From assembly GCF_001653515.1 (NCBI RefSeq), contig NZ_LYOY01000051.1, forward strand, positions 1,322,001-1,386,000: a DNA stretch of 64,000 nt. Direction: 5' to 3'. The DNA comes from Streptomyces sp. ERV7 (lineage in GTDB: Bacteria; Actinomycetota; Actinomycetes; Streptomycetales; Streptomycetaceae). This document shows, in pieces, positions 16,643 through 24,722 of the stretch; the stretch's first letter is position 1; every line of letters begins with the position of its first letter. The notes under the pieces are model-generated. The model had not been told where the DNA came from. It saw only the letters and a list, made by a program, of their open reading frames with translations, and searched no databases. Both the position numbers and the translations under genes were made by a program.

Positions 16643-18700
16643 GTGACGATGGACGAGTGGCCCGCGGCCCCCGGTCTCGGCCTCGCCCTCAACCGCATGG
16701 GCACCTTCGACTGGGACCTCACCAGCGGGCAGATGCACATGGACCGGTCGGCGCTCGCCGTCTTCGACATGGTGCCCGAGGAGTACGACGGCCGGCCCGA
16801 GACGCTGGGCAGCCGGGTGACCCCGGCCGAGGCGGCCCGGCTCGACGCCCTGGTCTCACAGGCGCTGAAGAACGGCAGCGTCCACTACGGCGCCTACTTC
16901 CGCGTCCGGCTGCGCGACGGCACCGCGCGCTGGACGCACACCCAGGGGTACGTGGTCCGCAACGACACCGGCCTGCCGCAGCGCATCATCGGCGTGGTCC
17001 GCGACGCCACCCAGGAGCTCACCGAGTACTCCGACCGCCCCGCCGCCGACGACGAGGACCGCCGCCGCAGTACCAGCGTGGTGGACAGCACCACGGCGGC
17101 CCTGGCACACGCCCGTACCGTCCAGGACGTCATCGACGTGCTCAAGGGCTCGCACGGCCTGGAGCACCTGGGCGCCACCAGCCTGGTGATGGGGCTCCTG
17201 GAGGCGGGCCGGATCCATCTGGTGGCCGAGGGTCCCGAGGACAGCTTCGTGCCCGGCACCCGCTGGACCCGGGTCGACGAGCAGTACCCGATGAGCGAGG
17301 TCGTGCGCACCCTGGCCCCCCGGTTCATCCAGACCGCCGACGACTTCGCCCGCTCCTACCCCCGCCTCTGGCCGCACATCAGCGGTCTCGGCATCACCGC
17401 CGCCGCCTATCTGCCGCTGATCGCCCAGGCCCGCCCGATCGGCGCCCTCGGGCTGCTGTACAGCGACAAGACCGGGTTCACCGCCGACGAGCGCAACCTC
17501 CTGGTGGCGCTCGGCAGTTCCATCGCGCAGAGCCTCCAGCGGGCGGTGCTCTACGAGCAGGAGCACGACCTCGCCGAGGGGCTCCAGCAGGCCATGCTGC
17601 CGCGCCGCATCCCCGAGGTGCCCGGCGCCCAGATCGCCGTGCGCTACCGCTCGGCCCGGCTCGGCCGGGACATCGGCGGCGACTGGTACGACGTCATCCC
17701 GCTGCCCGGAGGCCGCGTCGGCGCGGTCATCGGCGACGTCCAGGGCCACGACACGCACGCCGCCGCCGTGATGGGCCAGCTGCGGATCGTGCTGCGCGCG
17801 TACGCCGCCGAGGGGCACACCCCGGCCACCGTGATGGCCCGCGCCTCGGTGTTCCTGCACGAGCTGGACACCGACCGCTTCGCCACCTGCACCTACGCCG
17901 AGGCCGACCTGTCGACCGGAGTCGTCCAGCTGGTGCGGGCCGGGCACGTCGACCCGCTGCTGCGGTACGCCGACGGCAGCTGCCGCAGACTGCCGGTCGA
18001 GGGCGGCCTCCCGCTGGGCCTGTCGGCGGAGTTCGGGCGCCTGGAGTACCCCGTCTCCACCGTCGAGCTGGACCCCGGCCAGACCCTGCTGCTCTACACC
18101 GACGGCCTGGTCGAGCAGCCAGGCGCGGACCTCGACGACGGGATGCAGCTGCTCGCCGCGCTGGTGCGCTCGGGGCCCGGCGACCTCCAGGAGCTCGCCG
18201 ACCGGCTGTGCGACGTGGTCGACGACCGGGCGGGCGACGACGACGTGGCGCTGCTGCTCCTGCGCCGGCGCGCCCTGGAGGCCCCGCAGAGCGGCGGCCG
18301 GCTCCAGCAGCACGTGGCGCAGAACGACCCGGAGGCGCTGAGCTCCTCGCGCCATATGATCCGGGCCGCGGTACGGGCCTGGGGCGCGAGGGAGCGGGCC
18401 GACGAGATCGAGCTGGCCGCCGACGAGCTGATCACCAACGCGCTGATGCACACCGATGGCGGCGCCATCGTCACCGTACGGGTCCTGGCCGGGCCCGAGC
18501 GGCGGATGCGGGTCGAGGTCGAGGACCGCTCCAGCGCCCTGCCGCGCCGCCGGGAGGCGGGCGACTCCGGGGTGTCGGGGCGCGGCCTGATGCTGGTGGA
18601 CCGGCTCGCCGATGTGTGGGGCGTGGAGTCCAGGGGCAGCGGAAAATGCGTGTGGTGCGAGTTCGTCGTCCCGGAACGCAGCGCCGCCACCGACGCGTGA
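16643..18700 (+). CDS. PAS-GAF-SpoIIE phosphatase-HATPase regulator
   Basis: Cytoplasmic signalling protein of 685 residues. An N-terminal PAS domain (about 10-130; FDWDLTSGQMHMDRSALAVF) is followed by a GAF domain (150-310), a PP2C/SpoIIE serine phosphatase (325-535; DIGGDWYDVIPL, GDVQGHDTHAA, LLLYTDGLVEQ) and a C-terminal anti-sigma-type kinase domain (550-680; ADELITNALMH, SGRGLMLVDRLADVWGV). Proteins of this plan control anti-anti-sigma factors and so stress or developmental sigma factors of the SigB/SigF type. The cognate partners are not in the window. GTG at 16643 or ATG at 16649 could start it. Confidence 0.92.
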   Translation: MTMDEWPAAPGLGLALNRMGTFDWDLTSGQMHMDRSALAVFDMVPEEYDGRPETLGSRVTPAEAARLDALVSQALKNGSVHYGAYFRVRLRDGTARWTHTQGYVVRNDTGLPQRIIGVVRDATQELTEYSDRPAADDEDRRRSTSVVDSTTAALAHARTVQDVIDVLKGSHGLEHLGATSLVMGLLEAGRIHLVAEGPEDSFVPGTRWTRVDEQYPMSEVVRTLAPRFIQTADDFARSYPRLWPHISGLGITAAAYLPLIAQARPIGALGLLYSDKTGFTADERNLLVALGSSIAQSLQRAVLYEQEHDLAEGLQQAMLPRRIPEVPGAQIAVRYRSARLGRDIGGDWYDVIPLPGGRVGAVIGDVQGHDTHAAAVMGQLRIVLRAYAAEGHTPATVMARASVFLHELDTDRFATCTYAEADLSTGVVQLVRAGHVDPLLRYADGSCRRLPVEGGLPLGLSAEFGRLEYPVSTVELDPGQTLLLYTDGLVEQPGADLDDGMQLLAALVRSGPGDLQELADRLCDVVDDRAGDDDVALLLLRRRALEAPQSGGRLQQHVAQNDPEALSSSRHMIRAAVRAWGARERADEIELAADELITNALMHTDGGAIVTVRVLAGPERRMRVEVEDRSSALPRRREAGDSGVSGRGLMLVDRLADVWGVESRGSGKCVWCEFVVPERSAATDA

Positions 18701-18787
18701 CGCGCCGCCGGTGGCGCGTACGACGGATGGCCGCCCCGGACGTCGGCCGGCCGGAATCCGCGCTTCCACCCGGTTAATCTGTGAGGT

Positions 18788-19648
18788 ATGCCGGAATTGC
18801 CCGAGGTTGAAGCGCTCCGTGACTTCCTCGCCACCCATCTCGTCGGCCAGCGGATCGCCCGCGCGCTGCCCGTCGCGATCAGCGTCCTCAAGACGTACGA
18901 CCCGCCGCTGAGCGCCCTCGACGGGCGGACGGTCACCGGCGTCGGGCGGTACGGCAAGTTCCTCGACATCGACGCCGGCGGCCTTCATCTGGCGGTCCAT
19001 CTGGCCCGCGCCGGCTGGCTGCGCTGGCACGACGCCCTGCCCGCCGACCCGCCGCGCCCCGGCAAGGGGCCGCTGGCGCTGCGGGTCGCGCTGGAGGGCG
19101 GGGCCGGGTTCGACCTGACCGAGGCGGGCACCCGCAAGGGCCTCGCCGCCCACCTGGTGCACGACCCGCGGGAGGTGCCCGGCATCGCCCGGCTCGGACC
19201 CGACCCGCTCGCCCCGGACTTCGGCCGCGACCGGCTCGCCGAGCTGCTCGCGGGGGAGCGGCGCCGGCTCAAGGGCGCGCTGCGCGACCAGTCGCTGATC
19301 GCCGGGATCGGCAACGCCTACAGCGACGAGATCCTGCACGTGGCACGGCTGTCGCCGTTCAAGCCGGTGGACCGGCTGACCGAGGAGGAGGTCACCACGC
19401 TGTACGAGGCGGTCCGCGCCACCCTCACCGAGGCCGTGGAGCGCTCGCACGGGCTCGCGGCGGGCCGTCTCAAGGCGGAGAAGAAGAGCGCCATGCGGGT
19501 GCACGGCCGGACCGGCGAACCCTGCCCGGTCTGCGGCGACACCGTCCGCGAGGTCTCCTTCGCGGACTCCTCGCTCCAGTACTGCGCCACCTGCCAGACC
19601 GGCGGCAAGATCCTCGCCGACCGCCGGATGTCCAGGCTCCTCAAGTAG
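18788..19648 (+). CDS. Fpg/Nei-family DNA glycosylase
   Basis: Protein of 286 residues beginning MPELPEVE: after Met removal the N-terminal Pro is the Schiff-base nucleophile and the adjacent Glu the acid. The helix-two-turn-helix region (LKGALRDQSLIAGIGNAYSDEILH, near 162-186) binds DNA, and the C-terminal zinc finger uses C246, C249, C266 and C269. These enzymes excise oxidised bases and nick the abasic site in base excision repair. Whether it is an Fpg (8-oxoguanine) or an actinobacterial Nei (oxidised pyrimidine) type cannot be settled by eye. It stands alone, 87 bases after the SpoIIE regulator. Confidence 0.92.
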   Translation: MPELPEVEALRDFLATHLVGQRIARALPVAISVLKTYDPPLSALDGRTVTGVGRYGKFLDIDAGGLHLAVHLARAGWLRWHDALPADPPRPGKGPLALRVALEGGAGFDLTEAGTRKGLAAHLVHDPREVPGIARLGPDPLAPDFGRDRLAELLAGERRRLKGALRDQSLIAGIGNAYSDEILHVARLSPFKPVDRLTEEEVTTLYEAVRATLTEAVERSHGLAAGRLKAEKKSAMRVHGRTGEPCPVCGDTVREVSFADSSLQYCATCQTGGKILADRRMSRLLK

Positions 19649-19675
19649 AGGCCGTCACAAGAGGGTGGCCGCCGC

Positions 19676-20323
19676 TCACCCGGATCTCGTCAGCGTCGCG
19701 AGCCGCGCCCCGTCCTGGGTGCGCACCTCGAAGCGGGAGATGTCGGCGGGCGCCAGCGCCGCCGCCCCCCGCATCGTCACCTGGGCCCCGTCCCGTACCG
19801 CCCAGGTCGCCACCGTGTTCTCCTCGCCGCCGCGCCCCACCGCGACCAGCGTGCACACCGCCGGGCCGCGCACCCCGCCCACGTCGAGCCCCACATCGGT
19901 GCCGAACCCGGTGGGCGCCGCCGCGAGGGTCGCCGTCACCCCGGGCGCCGAAGCGGTCGCCGTCCAGTGCGGTGCGGCGGGGTCCGCCACCAGGCTCAGC
20001 ACCCCGAACGGCGCGCCCACCACCAGCGCCGCCGCGGCCACCAGCAGTCCGAGCCGCCTTCTGCGCTGCGCCCGCAGCCGCCCGCCCACCGCGCCCAGCG
20101 CCGAGTGCAGCAGCGCGGGCGACGGCGTGGCCACCGGATCCACCCCGGGAGGCGTCCAGCGGACGTACGCGGCGAGCAGCGCCTCCACGCTCCCGAGCTC
20201 CTCCAGCAGGCGCGCGCAGTGCGCGCACCCCGCCAGGTGCTCCTCGAAGCGGAAGGTGTCGGCGACACCGAGCACACCGAGCGCGTACGCCCCGACGTCC
20301 CGGTGGAGTTCCAGCGGCCTCAT
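19676..20323 (-). CDS. anti-sigma factor with zf-HC2 domain
   Basis: Protein of 215 residues from the ATG at 20323 (an in-frame TTG at 20359 would add 12). The N-terminal zinc-binding anti-sigma domain carries Hx3Cx2C (EEHLAGCAHC). One membrane segment follows at about 88-108 (LGLLVAAAALVVGAPFGVL), then an exported domain with a strand-rich Ala/Gly/Val pattern, similar to RskA-type C-termini. The protein should hold an ECF sigma factor at the membrane. The nearest sigma gene is 1.6 kb away at 21914-22543 on the same strand, separated by two unrelated genes, so pairing is inferred only. Confidence 0.85.
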   Translation of the reverse strand: MRPLELHRDVGAYALGVLGVADTFRFEEHLAGCAHCARLLEELGSVEALLAAYVRWTPPGVDPVATPSPALLHSALGAVGGRLRAQRRRRLGLLVAAAALVVGAPFGVLSLVADPAAPHWTATASAPGVTATLAAAPTGFGTDVGLDVGGVRGPAVCTLVAVGRGGEENTVATWAVRDGAQVTMRGAAALAPADISRFEVRTQDGARLATLTRSG

Positions 20324-20409
20324 GCCGTCTGGTACGCAGACGAGGGCCCAATCACTCAAGTCACACGGGAAGGGACAGTAAGGAGTCGGCGCACCTACAA
20401 TCCGACCGC

Positions 20410-21162
20410 ATGCTGCGCGTACTGGCGGTAGACGACGAAGCCCCCGCCCTCGAAGAGCTCCTGTACCTGCTGCGCTCCGATCCGCGGATCCGCAGTGCCG
20501 AGGGCGCCACCGGGGCCACCGACGCGCTGCGCCTGATCGGGGGCGCGCTCGACGCCGGGCACGACGGCGAGCAGGGCGTGGACGTCGTCTTCCTCGACAT
20601 CCACATGGCGGGGCTCACCGGCCTCGACATCGCCCGGCTGCTCGCCGGGTTCGCCCGGCCGCCGCTGATCGTCTTCGTCACCGCGCACGAGGGCTTCGCG
20701 GTCCAGGCCTTCGACCTGAAGGCGGTCGACTACGTGCTCAAGCCCGTCCGCCGGGAGCGGCTGGCCGAGGCGGTGCGCCGGGTGGCCGAGATGAGGGGCG
20801 AGCGCGCCCCGGCGCTCCCGGAGACCGCGGCGGGCCACATCCCCGTCGAGCGCGGCGGCGTCACCCGGTTCCTGGCCGTCGCCGACATCGCGTACGCCGA
20901 GGCGCAGGGCGACTACGCCCGGCTGCACACCGACGCGGGCAGCCACCTGGTGCGCGTGCCGCTCTCGACGCTGGAGGACCGCTGGCGCGCCCACGGGTTC
21001 GTCCGCATCCACCGCAGCCGTCTCGTGGCGCTCGCCAGGATCGACGAACTGCGCCTGGACGCGGGCAGCATGACCGTCCGCATCGGCGGGGCCGAGCTCC
21101 CCGTCAGCCGCCGCCATGCGCGTACCCTCCGCGACCAGCTGCTGCGTCGCGGCGGCCGCTGA
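20410..21162 (+). CDS. LytTR-family response regulator, orphan
   Basis: Protein of 250 residues. The receiver domain (1-125) has the acidic pair VDDE, phosphoacceptor D63 in VFLDIHMAG and the switch Lys in VLKPVRR. The C-terminal LytTR DNA-binding domain (145-248) shows IAYAEAQGDYARLHT, VRIHRSRLVAL and LPVSRRHARTLRD. Regulators of this type normally sit next to a 5TM or LytS-like histidine kinase. None is adjacent here: the left neighbour is the divergent anti-sigma gene and the right one a hypothetical gene, so the kinase is elsewhere or lost. Confidence 0.93.
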   Translation: MLRVLAVDDEAPALEELLYLLRSDPRIRSAEGATGATDALRLIGGALDAGHDGEQGVDVVFLDIHMAGLTGLDIARLLAGFARPPLIVFVTAHEGFAVQAFDLKAVDYVLKPVRRERLAEAVRRVAEMRGERAPALPETAAGHIPVERGGVTRFLAVADIAYAEAQGDYARLHTDAGSHLVRVPLSTLEDRWRAHGFVRIHRSRLVALARIDELRLDAGSMTVRIGGAELPVSRRHARTLRDQLLRRGGR

Positions 21163-21193
21163 CGATCCGCCCACTCCACGTTCTGGTGGTTCG

Positions 21194-21685
21194 TCAGAAC
21201 AGATGGATCGCCAGATGCCCGAGCGGCAGGCCGAGTTCCCACGCCGGGGTCCACACCCGCGGCTCGTCCTCGGTCTCGGCGCGCGGGTCCACTCCGCCCG
21301 GCACCACCGCGTCCAGGTCCGCGGCCAGCAGCTCGGTCTCCTCCAGCCATCGCCACGCGTCCCGCGCCAGTGCCAGGTCGGGGCCGGACCCGGCCGCCTC
21401 CCGCTCCTCCAGCCGCTCGCGGACCCAGCCGTGCCACGGCCGGCCGGCCGCGGTCAGCGAGCTCCACTCGTCGAGCCGGGCCACCACCCGTGCGCCGCCG
21501 ACCGCGCCGTCCGACAGGAAGATCGTCAACGCCAAGGCGTTGCGTCCGGCCCTGAATTCGAGCGTCGTCGGCGGCATGAGATCGCCGGTGCGCAGTAATT
21601 CGTCGGCGATGTACTCCGCGTACATCCAAGCCATCGGCACCAGCAGCTCGCCACCACTGGTCCCGTTCGTACCCTCCGGACGCAT
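21194..21685 (-). CDS. hypothetical protein with a TTA codon
   Basis: Soluble protein of 163 residues, not recognised. It is rich in Trp and acidic residues (WMYAEYIADELL, DAWRWLEETELLAADLDAVV), has no signal peptide, membrane segment or Cys, and ends in LGLPLGHLAIHLF. Codon 30 is TTA (minus-strand bases 21598-21596), the rare Leu codon read by the bldA tRNA in Streptomyces, so translation may be restricted to late growth. It converges on the LytTR gene with 31 bases between. Confidence 0.7.
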   Translation of the reverse strand: MRPEGTNGTSGGELLVPMAWMYAEYIADELLRTGDLMPPTTLEFRAGRNALALTIFLSDGAVGGARVVARLDEWSSLTAAGRPWHGWVRERLEEREAAGSGPDLALARDAWRWLEETELLAADLDAVVPGGVDPRAETEDEPRVWTPAWELGLPLGHLAIHLF

Positions 21686-21806
21686 TCCGTCTCGCCTCTT
21701 TCATCGACTGTCCAGGCGCTCCAGGGAGCTCCAGGGAGCATTGAACCGGGGGCGCGCGCCCGCCGTGGCCAGAAGGGCAGGATCCGTCGTCCCACACGAG
21801 GTGCCC

Positions 21807-21995
21807 ATGCATGTGCGGCAGCTGCTCGGCGCGTACGTCCTCGGCGCCCTCGCACCGGACGAGGACCGCCGGGTCGCCGGTCATCTGCGCACCTGCCCGG
21901 GCTGCCGCGCGGCCTACCTGGAGGTCGCGGAGACGCCCTCGATGCTGGCCCTGCTCTCCGAGGAGGACCTGGCGGACGGGCCACCGGACGAGTAG
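21807..21995 (+). CDS. small zf-HC2 anti-sigma-like protein
   Basis: Protein of 62 residues, essentially only a zinc-binding anti-sigma domain: VRQLLGAYVLGALAPDEDR then Hx3Cx2C in GHLRTCPGC. It lacks a membrane segment, so it would be a soluble anti-sigma factor or partner. The ATG at 21807 has GAGG four bases upstream. Its last 82 bases overlap the 3' end of the ECF sigma gene on the other strand. That is unlike the usual sigma-antisigma tandem and makes antisense interference possible. Confidence 0.75.
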   Translation: MHVRQLLGAYVLGALAPDEDRRVAGHLRTCPGCRAAYLEVAETPSMLALLSEEDLADGPPDE

Positions 21996-22543
21996 CCCGG
22001 CAGGACCCGCGCCAGGGCCCGCAGAGCATAGTACGAACGGGACTTGACGGTGCCGCACGGCACCCCCAGGACCTCGGCCGCCTCGGCCACGCTCAGTCCC
22101 CGGAAGTAGATCTGCGTGAGCACCGCGCGGTGCTCGGGGCTCAGGGTGCGCACCGCGTCCCGCACGTCGAGCGCCGCCGTCGACCGCTCGGCGTGGTCGT
22201 CCTCCGCCTCCACGCGCGCGTCCAGGACGGCGTCGTGGACCTCGAACGGCCGCGCCTGCCGGTTCCTGCGGGCATCGATCGCGAGGCGCCGCCCGACGGT
22301 GAACAGCCACGGCCGCATCGAGGCGTACGGGCCCTCGAACGCCTCCGGGTGCTGCCAGGCCCGTACCAGCGTCTCCTGGAGCAGGTCCTCGGCGCGCTGG
22401 CGGTCGCCGTAGGTGAGGCCGAGCAGGAAGTGCATCAGGGCGGGGCCGTGCTCGCGCTGGAGCGCCGCGAGATCGGGCTCGCGGGTGTAGCGCCGCGGCG
22501 GCGCCGCGCCTCGTGGGGCCGCATCCGAGAATCCCGTGCTCAC
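21914..22543 (-). CDS. ECF-family RNA polymerase sigma factor
   Basis: Protein of 209 residues. Region 2 lies at about 30-100 (YGDRQRAEDLLQETLVRAWQ, then MRPWLFTVGRRLAIDARRNR) and region 4 at about 128-185 (LSPEHRAVLTQIYFRGLSVA, then GVPCGTVKSRSYYALRALAR). The C-terminal 30 residues are Ser-rich and outside the fold. GTG at 22543 is preceded by AAGGGAG. Two candidate anti-sigma genes are near: the small zf-HC2 protein converging on it and the membrane-bound one at 19676-20323. The inverted repeat at 22705-22722 may belong to its promoter region. Confidence 0.93.
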   Translation of the reverse strand: MSTGFSDAAPRGAAPPRRYTREPDLAALQREHGPALMHFLLGLTYGDRQRAEDLLQETLVRAWQHPEAFEGPYASMRPWLFTVGRRLAIDARRNRQARPFEVHDAVLDARVEAEDDHAERSTAALDVRDAVRTLSPEHRAVLTQIYFRGLSVAEAAEVLGVPCGTVKSRSYYALRALARVLPGYSSGGPSARSSSESRASIEGVSATSR

Positions 22544-22704
22544 CGTGGTGCTCCCTTCCCGAGAAGTCCGCAGGCCGCAGCCCGTATCCGAGCGCAGTCG
22601 GACGCGAAGGGACAGCCGCCGGACCGCGACATGCGACGAACGGTCGAATGAAGCGGCGAATGGTGCGGCGAACGGTTAGGGATTCGGGCGGAATAGGCAC
22701 TATA

Positions 22705-22722
22705 TGGATATCTGATAATCCA
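22705..22722. promoter_or_regulatory. AT-rich inverted repeat between the ECF sigma and CapA genes
   Basis: TGGAT/ATCCA arms enclose ATCTGATA, within an AT-rich patch that stands out in this genome and contains GATAAT. It ends 17 bases before the CapA-like start, so it may be a -10 region or operator for that gene or for the divergent sigma gene. Confidence 0.4.
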
Positions 22723-22739
22723 TCAGGCAATGTCGACCC

Positions 22740-23966
22740 ATGGAGCCCGGTGCCATGACCAGCAGAACGAGCCGGCGGAGGGCGGCCGTCGCGGCCCTCG
22801 CCCTCGCCGCGACCGCCGGGTGCGCGGCGGAGCACCCCGCCCCCGCGCGCCTGCCGCACCACCAGGACTCCGAGCGGCCCGGCACGCCCTCGCCGGCCGG
22901 CGGTGCGGCGACGGCGGCCGCACGCCCGTTCACGCTGGTCGCCACCGGTGATGTCCTGCCGCACTCCTCGACCATCGAGCGCGCCTCGACCGACGCGTCC
23001 GGGGACGGCTACGACTTCCGGCCGATGCTCGCCGGCGTCAAGCCGGTGATCTCCCGGGCGGACCTGGCGATCTGCCACATGGAGACGGTGTACGGGCAGG
23101 ACGGCGGGCCCTTCACCGGCTATCCGGCGTTCAAGTCGCCGCCGCAGGTGGCCGCGGCGCTCAGGGACGCCGGGTACGACTCCTGCTCCACCGCGTCCAA
23201 CCACAGCCTGGACGACGGGGCCGACGGGATCGCCCGGACCCTGCGGGCCTTCGACAAGGCGGGCCTCAAGCACACCGGGTCGGCCCGCACGGCCACCGAG
23301 TCCGCCACGCCCGCGCTCATGGAGGCGGGCGGCGCGAAGGTCGCCCAGCTGGCGTACACGTACGACACCAACGGCTATCCCCTGCCCGATGGACAGCCCT
23401 GGGCCGTCCACCTCATCGACGAGCAGAAGATCGTCGCGGACGCGCGCGCGGCGCGCGGGGCCGGGGCCGACGTGGTCGTCGTCAGCCTCCACTGGGGCAC
23501 CGAGTGGCAGACCGACCCCGACGAGCAGCAGCTCCGGCTCGGTAAGGCGCTGACCGCCGCGCGCACCGGCGGCCGACCCGACATCGACCTGATCCTGGGC
23601 ACGCACGCGCACATCCCGCAGGCGTACGAGAAGGTCAACGGCACCTGGATCGTCTACGGCGAGGGCGACCAGATCGCGGGGGAGATGTTCAACAACAGCG
23701 GCGCGCGCGACGCGCGCGGCAACATGAGCTCCATCGCCCGCTTCACCTTCGCGCCGCCCACGGGGCCGGGGGCGCGCTGGGAGGTCACCAAGGCGGAGTT
23801 CATCCCGCAGTGGGTCGACGCGGACCGCGGCCGTGTGGTGGCTTTGCCCGAGGCCCTGCGCACCTCCCCGGACCGGGAGGACTACCGCACGGCCCAGTCC
23901 GAGATCCGGGAGGCGGTGCTGGGGCGCGGGGCGGCGCGGGACGGCTTGACGATGGCGGAGCGCTAG
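22740..23966 (+). CDS. CapA-family lipoprotein (PGA_cap metallophosphoesterase fold)
   Basis: Protein of 408 residues. A twin-basic N-terminus, a hydrophobic stretch and TAGC form a lipobox, so it is probably a lipoprotein; the start may be the ATG at 22740 or 22755. The mature part has CapA/PgsA hallmarks: FTLVATGDVLPH, ICHMETVYG, TASNHSLDDG, VVVSLHWGTEWQ and ILGTHAHIPQAYE, a calcineurin-like set of Asp, Asn and His ligands. CapA proteins act in poly-gamma-glutamate synthesis in Bacillus, but most Streptomyces homologues have no known substrate. No capB or capC is adjacent, so the function is open. Confidence 0.88.
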   Translation: MEPGAMTSRTSRRRAAVAALALAATAGCAAEHPAPARLPHHQDSERPGTPSPAGGAATAAARPFTLVATGDVLPHSSTIERASTDASGDGYDFRPMLAGVKPVISRADLAICHMETVYGQDGGPFTGYPAFKSPPQVAAALRDAGYDSCSTASNHSLDDGADGIARTLRAFDKAGLKHTGSARTATESATPALMEAGGAKVAQLAYTYDTNGYPLPDGQPWAVHLIDEQKIVADARAARGAGADVVVVSLHWGTEWQTDPDEQQLRLGKALTAARTGGRPDIDLILGTHAHIPQAYEKVNGTWIVYGEGDQIAGEMFNNSGARDARGNMSSIARFTFAPPTGPGARWEVTKAEFIPQWVDADRGRVVALPEALRTSPDREDYRTAQSEIREAVLGRGAARDGLTMAER

Positions 23967-23974
23967 ATCCGCGG

Positions 23975-24185
23975 CCCGGTGGTGGGTTGCCCGCGCAGTT
24001 CCCACCGGCCCCAGGTGCCCTGGGGGCGCGGGGAACTGCGCGACCAGCCCCCACCGGCCCGCAGTCGAACACGGGTTTAGGGGCGCGGGGACCTGCGCGA
24101 CCAGCCACCCACGGCCCGCGGCTGAACGAGGGCTTCCAGGGGCGCGGGGAACTGCGCGAGCAACCCACCACGCAGCCGCAGACAA
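23975..24185. repeat. GGGGCGCGGGGAACTGCGCGA intergenic repeat, three tandem units
   Basis: Units begin at 24023, 24080 and 24139 (spacing 57 and 59 bases), each with GGGGCGCGGGGA(A/C)CTGCGCGA followed by (C/G)(C/A)AGCC or CAACC. An inverted partial copy (GGTTGCCCGCGCAGTTCCC) precedes them near 23992. Similar sequences are frequent between Streptomyces genes. Here they fill the gap between the convergent CapA and stress-protein genes, where alternative hairpins could terminate both transcripts. Confidence 0.75.
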
Positions 24186-24199
24186 AGGCCGGGCCAGAC

Positions 24200-24649
24200 C
24201 TACGGCACCACCGTCACCGGCCAGCGGCCCGCCTTCACCAGGCGGACCGCCACCGAGCCGATGATGCGGTGGCCCGCCGACTCCGAGGCGCCCACCACCA
24301 CCGCGTCCGCCTTGAGGTCGTCGGCGGCCGTCACCAGGCCCCCGTACGCGTCGCCGCGCAGGGTGTGGAACTCCCAGCGCACGGTCCAGATGTCCCTCAC
24401 CCGTTCCGCCGCCGTGCGGATCTCCTCGGCGAGGCCCTCGGCGATCTCCCCGGTGGTGTCGGCGATCGGCGCCCCCATCGCGGCGCCCGCGGGCACCAGC
24501 GGCTGGACGTAGACCACCGCGAGGAGCGCGTTCTGCCGCCGCGCGAGACCGCTCGCGTACGCCGCCGCCCGCAGCGAGGAGTCGGAGCCGTCCACCCCGA
24601 CGACGATGACCTTCGGACCGTCCGTACCACGTTCGAATGGTGCTGTCAC
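24200..24649 (-). CDS. universal stress protein (UspA family)
   Basis: Single-domain Usp of 149 residues from the GTG at 24649. It has the first strand VIVVGVDGSDSS and the ATP-binding pattern G-2x-G-9x-G-S/T as VVGASESAGHRIIGSVA. ATP-binding Usp proteins help cells survive stress or dormancy; partners are unknown. Leader sequence upstream of the GTG does not look like protein. It is divergent from lysX with 73 bases between the starts. Confidence 0.9.
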   Translation of the reverse strand: MTAPFERGTDGPKVIVVGVDGSDSSLRAAAYASGLARRQNALLAVVYVQPLVPAGAAMGAPIADTTGEIAEGLAEEIRTAAERVRDIWTVRWEFHTLRGDAYGGLVTAADDLKADAVVVGASESAGHRIIGSVAVRLVKAGRWPVTVVP

Positions 24650-24722
24650 ACAAAAGAGGCTAGCCCCGCGGCGAGGCGCGTCCGACAGGCGGCCCGGCGC
24701 GGCGCTCCCTAGAGTGCAAGGC

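Noticed and set aside
23975..24185. CRISPR array
   Set aside because: Only three units with similar 57-59 base periods; the intervening segments are related GC-rich sequence rather than unique spacers, and no cas genes are present.
20913..24653. Long minus-strand open frame of 1246 codons
   Set aside because: It spans genes on both strands, is Arg/Gly/Pro-rich without domains, and mirrors the third-position GC bias of the real genes.
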